Assembly (NCBI GenBank): GCA_016196035.1
Contig: JACPYM010000026.1
Span: 1-43,917 of the forward strand
DNA: 43,917 bases
From: Acidobacteriota bacterium
GTDB lineage: Bacteria; Acidobacteriota; Blastocatellia; RBC074
Reading direction: 5' to 3'
Positions 1 to 9,370 of the stretch are shown in pieces. The position numbers and the translations under genes were made by a program. How positions within the stretch are numbered: the stretch's first letter is position 1; each line of letters starts with the position of its first letter. The notes under the pieces are model-generated. The model ran no database searches. It saw nothing but the letters and a program-made list of their open reading frames with translations, and was not told the origin of the DNA.

Positions 1-151
1 GCTTCGGTCAGCAGGTTCGATTAGTCTCCTTTACGTGGTCAATCGCCACAACGAGATGATTCAACCTCTGACCTATCTACTCCAGCTACTTTCGCAACTG
101 GAGTTTACCGCCGCACCTCTTACTCATCATGCCGTCTCCTATAAAAAATCC

Positions 152-264
152 GGTGATGACAATGTAGGGGCAGACCTGGGTGTCTGCCCCGGTCGCTTTT
201 GCGGCCTTCGATGCCGTCTGCGGCCACCTGGGCAGACACCCAGGTCTGCCCCTACATTGTCACC
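152..264. repeat. Long palindromic intergenic repeat (MITE/REP-like)
   Basis: Arms at 152-189 and 230-264 are inverted copies of one another, about 35 bp each. They differ only by a 3-nt insertion near the outer end of the left arm. The core reads AGGGGCAGACCTGGGTG. The loop is about 40 nt. No transposase is linked to it, so a non-autonomous or REP-type repeat is the best description. Confidence 0.8.
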
Positions 265-338
265 GAAAAATTTACAGCAAGAATTGTTTTGTTAAGCTGG
301 GAAACCGGGCTGAAATTACCTGATCTGTAAAACCCTAG

Positions 339-397
339 TCTGGCCTAGCGGAATCGTCCCCATACGTTGCCACGCTTAACGATTCCGCTAGACCAGA
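339..397. repeat. Inverted repeat, 19-bp arms
   Basis: Arms 339-357 and 379-397 (core CTAGCGGAATCGT) are inverted with a single mismatch around a 21-nt spacer. The sequence is unrelated to the palindrome at 152-264. Confidence 0.7.
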
Positions 398-543
398 AAG
401 GGTGCGACTTAAGCTCGTAGGACGAACCCGCGAAGTTCGTAACTACCCACAGCGCTTGTGCATCTTCCACGCTATCCCCAGATGCACCGGCTGTCCGTCC
501 AAAAGCCGCACCCATCCGATAAACTTGCAAAGATCTGCCGCGC

Positions 544-957
544 TTAACCGGCGGCCGAGAAAGCCGGCGCGCCGTCCTGCTCCGGCTGTTTACACCGGCT
601 CAATTGGCGCAGGGTTTCGCTGACCAGTTCCAATTCTTCCGACTTGTCGAAAAAATAATCCGCCCCTGCCGCTAGGCAGCGTTCGCGATATTGCGGGTAA
701 GGAAAACTGGTCAGAATGATAACTTTCAACTTCCCGCCGTCTTGCCGAATCTGTTGCAAGACCTCAATGCCGCTCCCGCCCGGCATCCGTAAATCCAGAA
801 TGAGTGCATCGGGCTTGATCACCTGCGCCAGTTGCAGCGCGGTCGCGCCATCGGGCGCCTCGCCTGCTACTTCGACTCCCTCAATCGCCGACAATAACCG
901 CGTCAGCCGCTCGCGCAGCAGCGCCGAATCGTCAGCAATCAACACCTTTAAGCTCAT
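544..957 (-). CDS. Stand-alone response regulator receiver protein
   Basis: This 137-residue protein is one CheY-like receiver domain with a short tail. The acidic pocket (IADDSALL), the phosphoacceptor Asp in ILDLRMPG, the conserved Thr in IILTSF and the Lys in FFDKSEE are all present, so phosphorylation by a histidine kinase is expected. There is no DNA-binding output domain, so it should act by protein contact or as a phosphotransfer intermediate. The start chosen is MSLKVLIADD; an ATG three codons upstream is also possible. Its start overlaps the 3' end of the upstream receiver gene by 26 nt, which indicates one transcript. No histidine kinase is visible in the window. Confidence 0.88.
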   Translation of the reverse strand: MSLKVLIADDSALLRERLTRLLSAIEGVEVAGEAPDGATALQLAQVIKPDALILDLRMPGGSGIEVLQQIRQDGGKLKVIILTSFPYPQYRERCLAAGADYFFDKSEELELVSETLRQLSRCKQPEQDGAPAFSAAG

Positions 958-1570
958 CTTGCACATAACGATTCATTTCCCGGGCGGGTCGCCTTGCACG
1001 AGGCTGACTCTCTGCCTGACAGATCAGCCGCACGGCCGTGGGAATCAGGTGGTAGGGGTCCACCGGTTTTTTCAACAGCCACTGCGCGCCTGACCGTAAC
1101 GCTTTGTTAAATGAAACAGTATTGATCTCTTCGGCAAACAACAGAATCGGCGTTGCCGAATCCAGCAGCCGGAACGCCTGGCACATTTCCAAGCCCGTAT
1201 CGTCTTGCTGCGCTTCATCGAAGATAAAAAGATCAAACTGTTTTGTCTGTGCTTCACGTACTGCCGTCGCGGGGTCGGCGGCGTAGATGACGTGATAACC
1301 AATTGAATGCAATTTGTCGGTCACCAGGCGAATCAACGCCGCTTGGGAGCCGACCAGCAATACCTGCTTAAGGTCGTCTTTCATTTGTGCTTCGTCCACG
1401 CTTGCCTCACCGCTGAACCCGCTGCCTGGCAAGCCGCCATGCTGTTTTCGCCAAACGCGCGGCGTCAAACTCAAGCTCCCGGTCAGCTCTCCTATTTGCC
1501 TCATCACCAGTTCCGAAAGACGTGGAGAAGAATTCGGATCTGACACGCACAAAATAACAATGTGGCTCAT
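932..1570 (-). CDS. Receiver-domain protein with degenerate acidic pocket
   Basis: A CheY-like receiver fold starts near residue 67 (QVLLVGSQ). The phosphoacceptor-like Asp (FIFDEAQQDD) and the conserved Lys (LLKKPVDP) are present. The acidic pair that binds Mg2+ is replaced by Gly-Ser, and the switch Thr/Ser appears to be Ala. It may therefore signal without classical phosphorylation. The first 62 residues match no domain I recognise and the ATG at 1570 has no clear ribosome binding site. An internal ATG at 1384 would give a plain 150-residue receiver. It lies just upstream of, and overlaps, the canonical receiver gene. Confidence 0.72.
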   Translation of the reverse strand: MSHIVILCVSDPNSSPRLSELVMRQIGELTGSLSLTPRVWRKQHGGLPGSGFSGEASVDEAQMKDDLKQVLLVGSQAALIRLVTDKLHSIGYHVIYAADPATAVREAQTKQFDLFIFDEAQQDDTGLEMCQAFRLLDSATPILLFAEEINTVSFNKALRSGAQWLLKKPVDPYHLIPTAVRLICQAESQPRARRPAREMNRYVQDELKGVDC

Positions 1571-1701
1571 GTTCTACTATCGGACGATGGATGAAAATCT
1601 TAGTAGGTGTTTGTCTTATAACCGAATGAGCACTGAGCCATCGGTCGGTGGCAGGCTGGCCGGACAAGCGTCAACAAATTGCCCGCGTAGTCAAGCGTGC
1701 A

Positions 1702-2861
<1,160 letters not shown>

Positions 2862-2865
<4 letters not shown>

Positions 2866-3134
2866 AACTTGCCCCAAAGCATCAGCGCACCTATGAAAAT
2901 GAAGGCGACTGCCGCAGCTTTGTGCAGGTATTCGGCGTTGATGTAATTGGCCAGCACACTGCCCGCCGCCACGCCCAGCAACGAGACCGCCGTCAGGGCC
3001 AATGAAGCGCCGATAAAAACAGCCAGCGGTTTGCGGGTTTGCGCCGCCAGCGTGATCGCCGCCAACTGCGTCTTGTCGCCCAATTCGGCCAGGAAGATCG
3101 CGCCGAAGGTTGTCAGAAAAACTTTCCAGTCCAT
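2862..3134 (-). CDS. GDT1/UPF0016 family cation transporter, single-repeat form
   Basis: This 90-residue membrane protein has three hydrophobic segments and the family signature E-L-G-D-K-T near residue 18. The UPF0016/GDT1 (TMEM165, MneA) family exports Mn2+ or exchanges Ca2+/H+. Most members carry two inverted copies of the motif; this one has only one, so it would have to work as a dimer. The ATG at 3134 starts directly before the first helix; earlier in-frame codons run into a palindromic repeat. It is coupled by an ATGA overlap to lpxB. Ion specificity cannot be read from the sequence. Confidence 0.85.
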
Positions 3135-3177
3135 AGGTTTTATCCAGTTGAGCGGAGTCTTCGCGGCGAAAAAAGGA

Positions 3178-3266
3178 TTGGCCACAGAGGCACGGAGTCA
3201 CAGAGGTAGAACGAGCGTCATCAAAGGTAAGAATTCCTCTCTGTGACTCCGTGCCTCTATGGCCAA
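3178..3266. repeat. Palindromic intergenic repeat
   Basis: Arms 3178-3206 and 3236-3266 are inverted copies (core GAGGCACGGAGTCACAGAG) with one mismatch and a 2-nt length difference. The element fills the gap between the acyltransferase and the GDT1-like gene, so it would be transcribed and could form a strong hairpin upstream of the GDT1-lpxB pair. Confidence 0.8.
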
Positions 3267-3276
3267 CCTCAGGTGA

Positions 3277-4257
3277 TTAATAGATTTCTGGCGCACCAAC
3301 TGGACGTGTGCGCCAGCGACGGTGAATCCACAACCATTGATCGGGATGGCGGCGAATTACGGCTTCCAGCCGCTGCGTATAGCGGGCCGTATTGGCTTGC
3401 ACATCTTCTTTCTGATTGCCGGTGTTGATGGTTTCGACGGGCGGCTCGAAATGCAGCCGGTGAATCTGCGTCGCTTCGTCCCAGAGCAAATAACCAGGCA
3501 AAACAACCGCGCCCGTGCGCAAGGCCAGCGTCGCCACCCCCGCCGTCGTGCAGGCCGGGCTGCCAAAGAAATCGCAAAACACGCCTTCTTCGCGCGAAGC
3601 ATTCAAGTCAGCCAAAATGCCGACCACGCCGCCCGCTTTGAGCGTTTTCAAAACCTCGCGCACCGAACCACGTTTATCAATGCCGCGATTGCCGAAATGC
3701 GCGCGGCGGCGTTCAGCCAGCGCTTCGACGAGCGGATTGTCCACGTTGCGTTTGAGAAAGGACATTGGGTAGCCGTAGACCGAATGCGCATAAACCGACA
3801 GCTCCCACGCGCCGATGTGCCCTGTCAGCAGGATCACGCCGCGTCCCTGGGCGACGGCGTCCAGATAGTTTTGCAGCCCTTCGTAAACGACGACTTGTTC
3901 GATGTTCGCACTTGTAAGTTTAGGGAATTGGCTGACTTCACCCAGCAGGCGGCCCAGATTGCGAAAGACGCCGCGCTGAATTTGTTGCCGCTCGGTTGCA
4001 TCGAGACCAGGCAACGCCAAGCGCAGATTCGTTTCGGCGTGGCGGCGCAAATGGGGCAAGACCCGCTGCGCCAGAGCGCCGACCGCCTGGCCAACTTTGA
4101 GCGCCAACGCGCGCGGCAAGGCGCCTAACACGTGCAGGATCACCCAGGCGACGGCAAATTCGGTATAGCTGCGCAACCTGCCGCGTTGGGCAATGTGTTC
4201 CGCCAAAGTCTGTGGCTGTGGGGGTGTTTGATTGTGCTCGTGAACCGCTTGATACAA
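3277..4257 (-). CDS. Lipid A biosynthesis lauroyl/myristoyl acyltransferase (LpxL/HtrB family)
   Basis: The 326-residue protein belongs to the lysophospholipid acyltransferase superfamily that adds secondary acyl chains to lipid A. It has an N-terminal hydrophobic segment (about residues 33-60) and the catalytic H-x4-E motif in TGHIGAWE (His147, Glu152). The conserved C-terminal signature is HPDQWLWIHRRW. The frame has no ATG near its 5' end; the 5'-most start is TTG at 4257 without a clear ribosome binding site, so the exact start is uncertain. With lpxB two genes downstream on the same strand it forms a small lipid A cluster. Confidence 0.92.
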   Translation of the reverse strand: MYQAVHEHNQTPPQPQTLAEHIAQRGRLRSYTEFAVAWVILHVLGALPRALALKVGQAVGALAQRVLPHLRRHAETNLRLALPGLDATERQQIQRGVFRNLGRLLGEVSQFPKLTSANIEQVVVYEGLQNYLDAVAQGRGVILLTGHIGAWELSVYAHSVYGYPMSFLKRNVDNPLVEALAERRRAHFGNRGIDKRGSVREVLKTLKAGGVVGILADLNASREEGVFCDFFGSPACTTAGVATLALRTGAVVLPGYLLWDEATQIHRLHFEPPVETINTGNQKEDVQANTARYTQRLEAVIRRHPDQWLWIHRRWRTRPVGAPEIY

Positions 4258-4513
4258 AACGGCGCGAAGCTAGCACGCGATGTGAAAGGCTGTCAATTTG
4301 CTGAAATTACGTAAGAGTGTGCGCAATTCGGCTGGCCCGTAGGCCTTTCAGCAAAGCATTCTTCATTTTCAATTCTCCATTCTGAGGCAGAGGCAACACT
4401 GGCGCAGGAACTCTTTGCCCAAGCATGGAGAATGGCGAATGGCGAATGGCGTTAGCCCAATGCTGACAAGGCTGCTGCATTCCGCACGCTCCTCAATTAC
4501 GTGAACGGCGTCT
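4258..4513. other. Intergenic spacer, no gene seen
   Basis: The spacer contains a short tandem repeat of GAATGGC at about 4433-4450 and a weak imperfect palindrome around TTCTCCATTC. There is no open frame with support and no clear promoter. Confidence 0.4.
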
Positions 4514-5158
4514 TTACAGATAAGCCGCCGTGGCTTGTTGATAGGCGGGCCAGAGCGCGTCGCGGCTGCCGATAGTGACTTGCATGTCGCGCACGAGGCC
4601 GTCCTGCAAACCGTAAATCCAGCCGTGAATGAAAAGCTCTTGTCCGCGCGTCCAGGCGTCCTGCACGATCGTGGTTTGGCATACGTTGATGGTCTGTTCA
4701 ATAACGTTTAACTCACAAAGCCGGGCGAGTCGTTGCTCTTCATCCGCCGTTTTGTGCAACGCCGCTGCGTGCTTTTCGGCAATGTCTTGCAGGTGGCGCA
4801 ACCAGTTGTCAATCAAGCCGAGCCGCTGTGCCTGTAGCGCGGCCTTGACACCGCCGCAGCCGTAATGGCCGCACACGATAATGTGTTTGACCTGCAAAAC
4901 CTCGACGGCGTATTGCAACACTGACAGGCAATTGAAATCGGTGTGCGTGACCAGATTGGCGACGTTGCGGTGCACAAACATTTCGCCGGGATCGAGTCCG
5001 ACCAGTTGAGTCGCGGGGACGCGGCTATCCGAACAGCCGATCCAGAGGTAAGGCGGCGTTTGTTGCTGCGCCAGCTTGGCAAAGAAATCCGGCGTCAGAC
5101 GGGTCATTTGGTTGGCCCAGTCGCGATTGTTTTGCAATAAGTGTGTCAGGGTTTTCAT
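4514..5158 (-). CDS. can: Beta-class carbonic anhydrase
   Basis: The enzyme interconverts CO2 and bicarbonate in the cytoplasm. The 214-residue length fits the beta class. Zinc ligands are visible as Cys42 in GCSDSR, His98 and Cys101 in GHYGCGG, with the catalytic Asp44/Arg46 dyad in the first motif. FVHRNVANL follows as in Can/CynT. It starts at the ATG at 5158. The downstream neighbour on the same strand is the lipid A group; the upstream gene is the DUF2227-like protein, separated by an inverted repeat. Confidence 0.95.
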   Translation of the reverse strand: MKTLTHLLQNNRDWANQMTRLTPDFFAKLAQQQTPPYLWIGCSDSRVPATQLVGLDPGEMFVHRNVANLVTHTDFNCLSVLQYAVEVLQVKHIIVCGHYGCGGVKAALQAQRLGLIDNWLRHLQDIAEKHAAALHKTADEEQRLARLCELNVIEQTINVCQTTIVQDAWTRGQELFIHGWIYGLQDGLVRDMQVTIGSRDALWPAYQQATAAYL

Positions 5159-5175
5159 AGGCTCCGGTTTTCCTT

Positions 5176-5226
5176 GTGGGGGTGAATTTATTCGTGCCGC
5201 GCTCGCACGAGCAGATTCGCCCCCAC
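5176..5226. repeat. Inverted repeat between two minus-strand genes
   Basis: Arms 5176-5187 (GTGGGGGTGAAT) and 5215-5226 (ATTCGCCCCCAC) pair with one G-T wobble. They lie in the 109-nt gap between the DUF2227-like gene and the carbonic anhydrase gene. It could slow or stop transcription from the former, but no U-run follows. Confidence 0.5.
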
Positions 5227-5267
5227 GAGGAATGGAGTTGCTTCTCTTGATTGACCGGCAGCCAGCG

Positions 5268-5801
5268 CTAACGCCGCGAGCGCCGCATGGTTCTTTTCAA
5301 TGACGACCAGATAATGTCCGCCGCCGTATGCGTCAGCGCGCCAAAACACATGCCGACAAAGCCCGCCAGCAGGTATTGCCGGTCGGCACCGCGCCAATAA
5401 TCGAACACATCGTTGCGCAACAGCAGGTATTGCTGCTGCCACGTCGTTTGCACGCCGTGGATGTAGCTTTGTTGAATGTACAGCACGATGCTGCCGACAA
5501 AGGTGAAGACGCCCAGGAAATAAACGATGCGAACGATGGTGCCCAGGATAGGGCCGTGCGAAAACTTGGAGCGGTGTTGCAGCGCGGCCTGATACGGTCG
5601 CCACATAAACCGTAGCGGCCCCCAGCGGCGATAGGGGCGGCTATGCAAATCCAGATCGGGGCCGAACATCAGTCCGGCGAAAAGCATGGCGGCGGTGGCA
5701 ATCAGCGCCAGCAGGGGCGCTTGCCAATACCACTGCGCCGTGATGAAGGTGACGGGGGCGAAAAGATAAGTGATGCGATCGTGCGTGTCCGCGTTTGGCA
5801 T
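5268..5801 (-). CDS. DUF2227-like predicted metal-binding membrane protein
   Basis: The protein is 177 residues from the ATG at 5801, which opens with MPNADTHDRIT, the type of N-terminus seen in the DUF2227 putative metal-binding family. It has about four hydrophobic segments. His and Asp clusters (GPDLDLHSRPYRRWGP, KFSHGPILG, ALTHTAAD) resemble the metal-site spacing of this family and of YdjM/phospholipase-C-like hydrolases. Substrate is unknown. An upstream in-frame start would add 13 residues with no domain value. Confidence 0.8.
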   Translation of the reverse strand: MPNADTHDRITYLFAPVTFITAQWYWQAPLLALIATAAMLFAGLMFGPDLDLHSRPYRRWGPLRFMWRPYQAALQHRSKFSHGPILGTIVRIVYFLGVFTFVGSIVLYIQQSYIHGVQTTWQQQYLLLRNDVFDYWRGADRQYLLAGFVGMCFGALTHTAADIIWSSLKRTMRRSRR

Positions 5802-5949
5802 AGGGTTCGAGCGTGGCAAAACAGTTGCTGGACGGCACACACGCGGCGCAACAGCGGCGCGACGGTGTGCGTGAATTGCGAGCTATTTTGCTTCCCTTGA
5901 ATAGTCAGATACCACGCGGCTCGTGCGAGTGTCAATTTGTGGAAATAGC

Positions 5950-5988
5950 AAAAGGCGCACAGAGGAGTTGGCTCCCTGTGCGCCTTTT
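5950..5988 (-). terminator. Rho-independent terminator-like hairpin
   Basis: AAAAGGCGCACAG (5950-5962) pairs with CTGTGCGCCTTTT further right, giving a 13-bp stem rich in GC at its centre. Read on the minus strand it is followed by CTTTTGCTATTT. It lies 44 nt past the stop of the lipoprotein gene at 6032, which it probably terminates. Confidence 0.75.
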
Positions 5989-6031
5989 GGTTACCAGACC
6001 GACTTCAGTCTAGGTTTGAGAGCCGCTTCTT

Positions 6032-6580
6032 TCAGTGCTTCTTCGGTGCCGCGTCTTTGGCGGCCCCAGCGGCTTTGTCCATCATGCCGCCAGCGGCGCT
6101 GGCAGCACCCGTCATTGCGCCTTTGGCGGTGTCGGCCATGGCGCCCGCCTTCTTCGCCGTTTCGGCCAGCGAAGTCACGGTTGCGGCCAGATTGCTCAAG
6201 GTCTTGTCGGTGCCGGGGGCTTTGATGTCCTTAATCCCCGCGAGGCTGGCGACAACTTTGTCAATGCCCGCTTTGACGGGGGCCGGCGCCGTGGCCGCCG
6301 CTTCGGTCAAATGCGTTTTCGTTGAGGTGAGCAAATCCTGCGCGCCCTGATAATTTTTCTCTTTCAATTCGCCGACCGCTTTGGTCAAGCTGTCTTTGGC
6401 GCTGGTCAGATGATCAGCGGCAGTCAATTTAGGCGCTTCGGTGGGGGCGGGTGTCGCGGCGGCAGGTGAAGCCGCCGGAGCCGGTGCGGGTTTGGGCGCT
6501 TCAGGTTGTGCACAACCTGAAAGCGTGAGCGCTGTGCCGATTAAACCGCTGGCAAAGACGATTGCGAGTGCTTGTTTCAT
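6032..6580 (-). CDS. Putative lipoprotein, Ala/Lys-rich helical
   Basis: The 182-residue product has a lipoprotein signal peptide with lipobox LSGC (Cys23), so it should be acylated and held in a membrane. A Pro/Ala-rich linker (about 25-50) is followed by amphipathic helices with many Ala, Lys and Thr. The last 40 residues are low-complexity (GAMTGAASAAGGMMDKAAG) and resemble LEA-like or apolipoprotein-like sequence. No enzyme motif is seen. A terminator-like hairpin follows the gene and the upstream region holds a separate spacer, so it is likely monocistronic. Confidence 0.8.
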   Translation of the reverse strand: MKQALAIVFASGLIGTALTLSGCAQPEAPKPAPAPAASPAAATPAPTEAPKLTAADHLTSAKDSLTKAVGELKEKNYQGAQDLLTSTKTHLTEAAATAPAPVKAGIDKVVASLAGIKDIKAPGTDKTLSNLAATVTSLAETAKKAGAMADTAKGAMTGAASAAGGMMDKAAGAAKDAAPKKH

Positions 6581-6728
6581 TGAATTCCTCCGAAATTTAG
6601 TGAGTTGCGGTTGCAGTGAGCTGCATAACGCAGTGTTATGTCACCCGCTGTGAAACCGTCGAGGCTGCGGCACATATTGATACAGCGTGTGGGGTCAGTG
6701 TTGAGGCCGCTTTGGTGGTAAATCAGTG

Positions 6729-6759
6729 GGCCTGCGGCGCGTTTTTCACGCCGCAGGCC
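6729..6759. repeat. Strong GC hairpin downstream of the Lys-rich protein gene
   Basis: GGCCTGCGGCG (6729-6739) pairs perfectly with CGCCGCAGGCC (6749-6759) around a 9-nt loop. It sits 29 nt past the stop at 6788. There is no downstream U-run on the minus strand, so it may stabilise the mRNA end instead of acting as a classical terminator. Confidence 0.6.
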
Positions 6760-6787
6760 AGTTGGTAAATAATGCTACGTCGCCGAG

Positions 6788-7108
6788 TTAATCGGATTTC
6801 TTTTTCTTGCTGGATTTTCCTTCAGTCGGGGCAGGCGTTGAGTCTGTCGTTTCGTCCGACTTCTTAGACTTTTTCTTGGTGGACATTGCTTCAGCCTGTG
6901 CCTGTTGGCTTTCAGCGGGAGCCGCTGTCGGGGCAGCCTTTTTATCGTCTTTTTGGGAGTTCTTCCGGGCTTTCTTTTTCGGCTTTTTCTTGGACATCAT
7001 CTCGCCGCCTGCCGCCGCTGTGGCGCCGCCCGCAAAGGGAGGATTATGGCCAAAGGCCGCGCCGCACATAAAGGCCGCCAGCACGAGCATCACGATGGTT
7101 TTCTTCAT
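6788..7108 (-). CDS. Small exported Lys-rich protein of unknown function
   Basis: The 106-residue product starts MKKTIVMLVLAAF with a clear Sec signal peptide (cut after about AAFG). The mature part is highly basic, with KKK clusters (SKKKPKKKARKN, STKKKSKKS, KSSKKKKSD) separated by Ala/Pro/Thr. It looks disordered and may bind anionic envelope polymers or nucleic acid; that is inference. The start at 7108 is preferred over the ATG at 7117 because AAGGAG lies 10 nt before it and only 1 nt before the other. Confidence 0.75.
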   Translation of the reverse strand: MKKTIVMLVLAAFMCGAAFGHNPPFAGGATAAAGGEMMSKKKPKKKARKNSQKDDKKAAPTAAPAESQQAQAEAMSTKKKSKKSDETTDSTPAPTEGKSSKKKKSD

Positions 7109-7362
7109 AGTTGTCATTCTCCTTCAAGCAAGGTCGTTGAAATGTGGGGTGCCAGGTTTGCTCGGAGGGCCGGCGCTTGCCGCTAAGCTTACCGGGCGTG
7201 AATGGTGCAACCAGTATGCCAGCTTGCAAGCCCGGGCTGAAAGGCTGAATTACGGCCTGCGTCTGCCGTGTCGGTAAGGACCAGGATTTTCTTCAGACGT
7301 TTTGTGGCGGATTGGCCGTGGCGGTTTTGCGGGTTGGCGCGCAGAAGCGCCACGTTGCGGCC

Positions 7363-8220
7363 TCAATCTTCAGCGGCGTTTTTCGCGGCATTCCCGGAAC
7401 TGGTAGTCGGATTGGCGGGGCGGACGGGGCGGCGGAAAAGATTGTCCATCTGTTCCAGGTCTTTATTGCAATCCGTAATGAGCGCCGCCAAATCGGGGAC
7501 GGCGGTTGTATTGCTGCTGCCCGTGACGATGCGTTCGACCAGCGTGTCGAAATGCGCGGCGGTCTCGCGCCCGTTGCGGCGCGCGGCGATGACTGGGCGT
7601 AAATCTTGCCAGGTTTCGCGCAGGGCGTTGACGCGCTCGCGTAAGAGCGCCTCGTTATTCAACTGGCTCCAGAGTTCAACCTCGCGCACCAGAAAGTTGA
7701 GCCGCACGATTTCCAGCGGCATGCCGTGTGAACCTAAGCGGGCGCGCAATTCACTGACAATGGCGTAAAGTTGATTGAGCGCAAAGCGCGCATTGCCCGC
7801 GTGCTGTTCGTTCAACGCCCGCGCCAATTCCACGCGATAAAGCGCGAGAAAGTCCGGCCAGAGCGGCGAGAGTTCGGCCTGATTCAATTGCGGCGCGGGC
7901 AACTGCCGGGTCTTATTCGTAAATTCTGCAAAGCGGGTTTGCGCCGCGGCCCAGTCGCTCGCCAACACCGCGTCGCGCAACTGATCGAGCAGTGCTACGG
8001 CCTGGCCCATATCTTCGTACATGCGTTTTTCCGCCGTCGGTTGGCGGCTGGGTGTGGCAGCGGCCACGGCGGCCGGTGCGGCAGCTTGTGTTGGACTTGG
8101 GGCGATGGCCGTCATCCCTGGGCGATTGGGTTTCTTGCTGATATAGCTCGAGACGAGCGCGAAGCTACCTAGCGTTAGCCCGGCCAAAACAACCGCCGTG
8201 ATGGAAGATTTATGCGTCAC
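7363..8220 (-). CDS. Unknown membrane-anchored helical protein
   Basis: I do not recognise this 285-residue protein. Residues 8-27 form a hydrophobic segment that may be an uncleaved signal anchor, followed by an Ala/Pro-rich linker to about residue 60. The rest is predicted all-helical with many Leu, Ala, Arg and Glu. The C-terminal 25 residues are disordered. It is transcribed divergently from the deacetylase-family gene with 139 nt between starts. Confidence 0.7.
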   Translation of the reverse strand: MTHKSSITAVVLAGLTLGSFALVSSYISKKPNRPGMTAIAPSPTQAAAPAAVAAATPSRQPTAEKRMYEDMGQAVALLDQLRDAVLASDWAAAQTRFAEFTNKTRQLPAPQLNQAELSPLWPDFLALYRVELARALNEQHAGNARFALNQLYAIVSELRARLGSHGMPLEIVRLNFLVREVELWSQLNNEALLRERVNALRETWQDLRPVIAARRNGRETAAHFDTLVERIVTGSSNTTAVPDLAALITDCNKDLEQMDNLFRRPVRPANPTTSSGNAAKNAAED

Positions 8221-8359
8221 TCTTATTTACTCTGTTGAACGCTTGACGAGGAACGCTGCGCCAGCGTGCGTTGCGTAACCGATAAAAGACCGTCAAACCA
8301 GCAAACCGCATACCAGCCAACTATTGCCCACCGCGCCAAACATGCTTAACATCCGCGCT

Positions 8360-9289
8360 ATGTCCACCGCAATCATTTATTCCGACGACTATTTGCGCCA
8401 CGATACGGGCGATCACCCCGAACGGCAAGAACGCTACAGCGCCGTGCTCGGCGGGTTGCAGGCCGACGCTGGTTTGTGGTCGGCGTTGCACAAACTCGCG
8501 CCGCGCGAGGCGACTCTCGCAGAATTGTTGCGCTGTCACACCGAACAAACGATTGCGCGCGTCGGGCGCGCCTGCGAATTCGGCTACGCCGCGCTGGATG
8601 CCGACACGCAGGTTTCGCCCGAATCCGAACGTATCGCGCGGCTGGCGGCGGGCGGCGCCTGTCGCGCCGTGGATGCCGTGCTGACGGGCGAGGCCGCCAA
8701 TGCCTTTGTCGCCTGCCGTCCGCCGGGGCATCACGCCACAGTGGGCCGTTCAATGGGCTTTTGTCTGTACAACAATGTCGCAGTGGCGGCGCGTTATGCG
8801 CAGGACAAATACCCTGAACATGTCAAACGTGTGCTCATCGCCGATTTCGACGTGCATCACGGCAACGGCACACAGGACATTTTTTACGATGACCCCTCGG
8901 TTTATTTTTTCAGCCTGCACCAATATCCCTGGTATCCCGGCACCGGCGCGGCCAACGAACGCGGCGCGGCGGAAGGCACGGGGTTCAATCTGAATGTGCC
9001 CGTGCACGCGGCCACGCCCGTGGAGGATTATGTGCGGCTGTTTGAAGACGGATTGGCGCAGGTCATGAAGAGCTTCGCGCCCGATCTGGTCGTCGTTTCG
9101 GCTGGCTTTGACGCGCATCGCGAAGACCCGCTGGGACAGTTGTTGCTGGAAGACGCGACCTACGCACGGCTGACGCAGCGCTTGAAAGAAGCCGGACAGG
9201 GGCGTGTCGTGGCCTGTTTGGAAGGCGGCTACAACCTGCACACGCTGGGCGCGACGGTGCGGGCACATGTGGCGGCGCTGGCGGAATAG
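8360..9289 (+). CDS. Histone deacetylase family hydrolase
   Basis: This 309-residue zinc amidohydrolase belongs to the HDAC/AcuC/acetylpolyamine amidohydrolase superfamily. Visible motifs are PPGHHA (His124, His125, the charge-relay pair), DFDVHHGNGTQ (Asp164 and His166, zinc ligands) and SAGFDAH (Asp251, third ligand), followed by LEGGYN. It should remove acetyl or other acyl groups from Lys side chains or small amines. The start at 8360 (MSTAIIYSDDYLRHD) matches family N-termini; upstream in-frame codons extend into the promoter region. The ECF sigma gene follows 81 nt downstream on the same strand. Confidence 0.93.
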   Translation: MSTAIIYSDDYLRHDTGDHPERQERYSAVLGGLQADAGLWSALHKLAPREATLAELLRCHTEQTIARVGRACEFGYAALDADTQVSPESERIARLAAGGACRAVDAVLTGEAANAFVACRPPGHHATVGRSMGFCLYNNVAVAARYAQDKYPEHVKRVLIADFDVHHGNGTQDIFYDDPSVYFFSLHQYPWYPGTGAANERGAAEGTGFNLNVPVHAATPVEDYVRLFEDGLAQVMKSFAPDLVVVSAGFDAHREDPLGQLLLEDATYARLTQRLKEAGQGRVVACLEGGYNLHTLGATVRAHVAALAE

Positions 9290-9370
9290 CGTCCTGATTG
9301 GAAATCGCTTGGGCCAGCGACGGCTTGAGCAACTGCCCTTCTGCCCCGGCAAAGGAAGGATAATTCGAAT

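Larger units (their letters stand above)
1..543. other. Intergenic region with two palindromic repeats, no gene
   Basis: No open frame here has a ribosome binding site or a recognisable protein. The region holds two long inverted repeats, listed separately, and a stretch at about 400-540 with no clear structure. The short frames that cross it are by-products of the repeats. Confidence 0.6.

Noticed and set aside
35-295. 86-residue plus-strand open frame
   Set aside because: It runs through the palindrome at 152-264; the CPG/RPPGQTPRSAP-like protein comes from the repeat and there is no ribosome binding site.
345-530. 61-residue minus-strand open frame
   Set aside because: It overlaps the inverted repeat at 339-397, has no start signal and no domain; probably a repeat-derived frame.
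2866-3201. 112-codon upstream extension of lpxB
   Set aside because: It overlaps the GDT1-like gene in another frame and a palindrome; the ATGA overlap and family length support the start at 2865.
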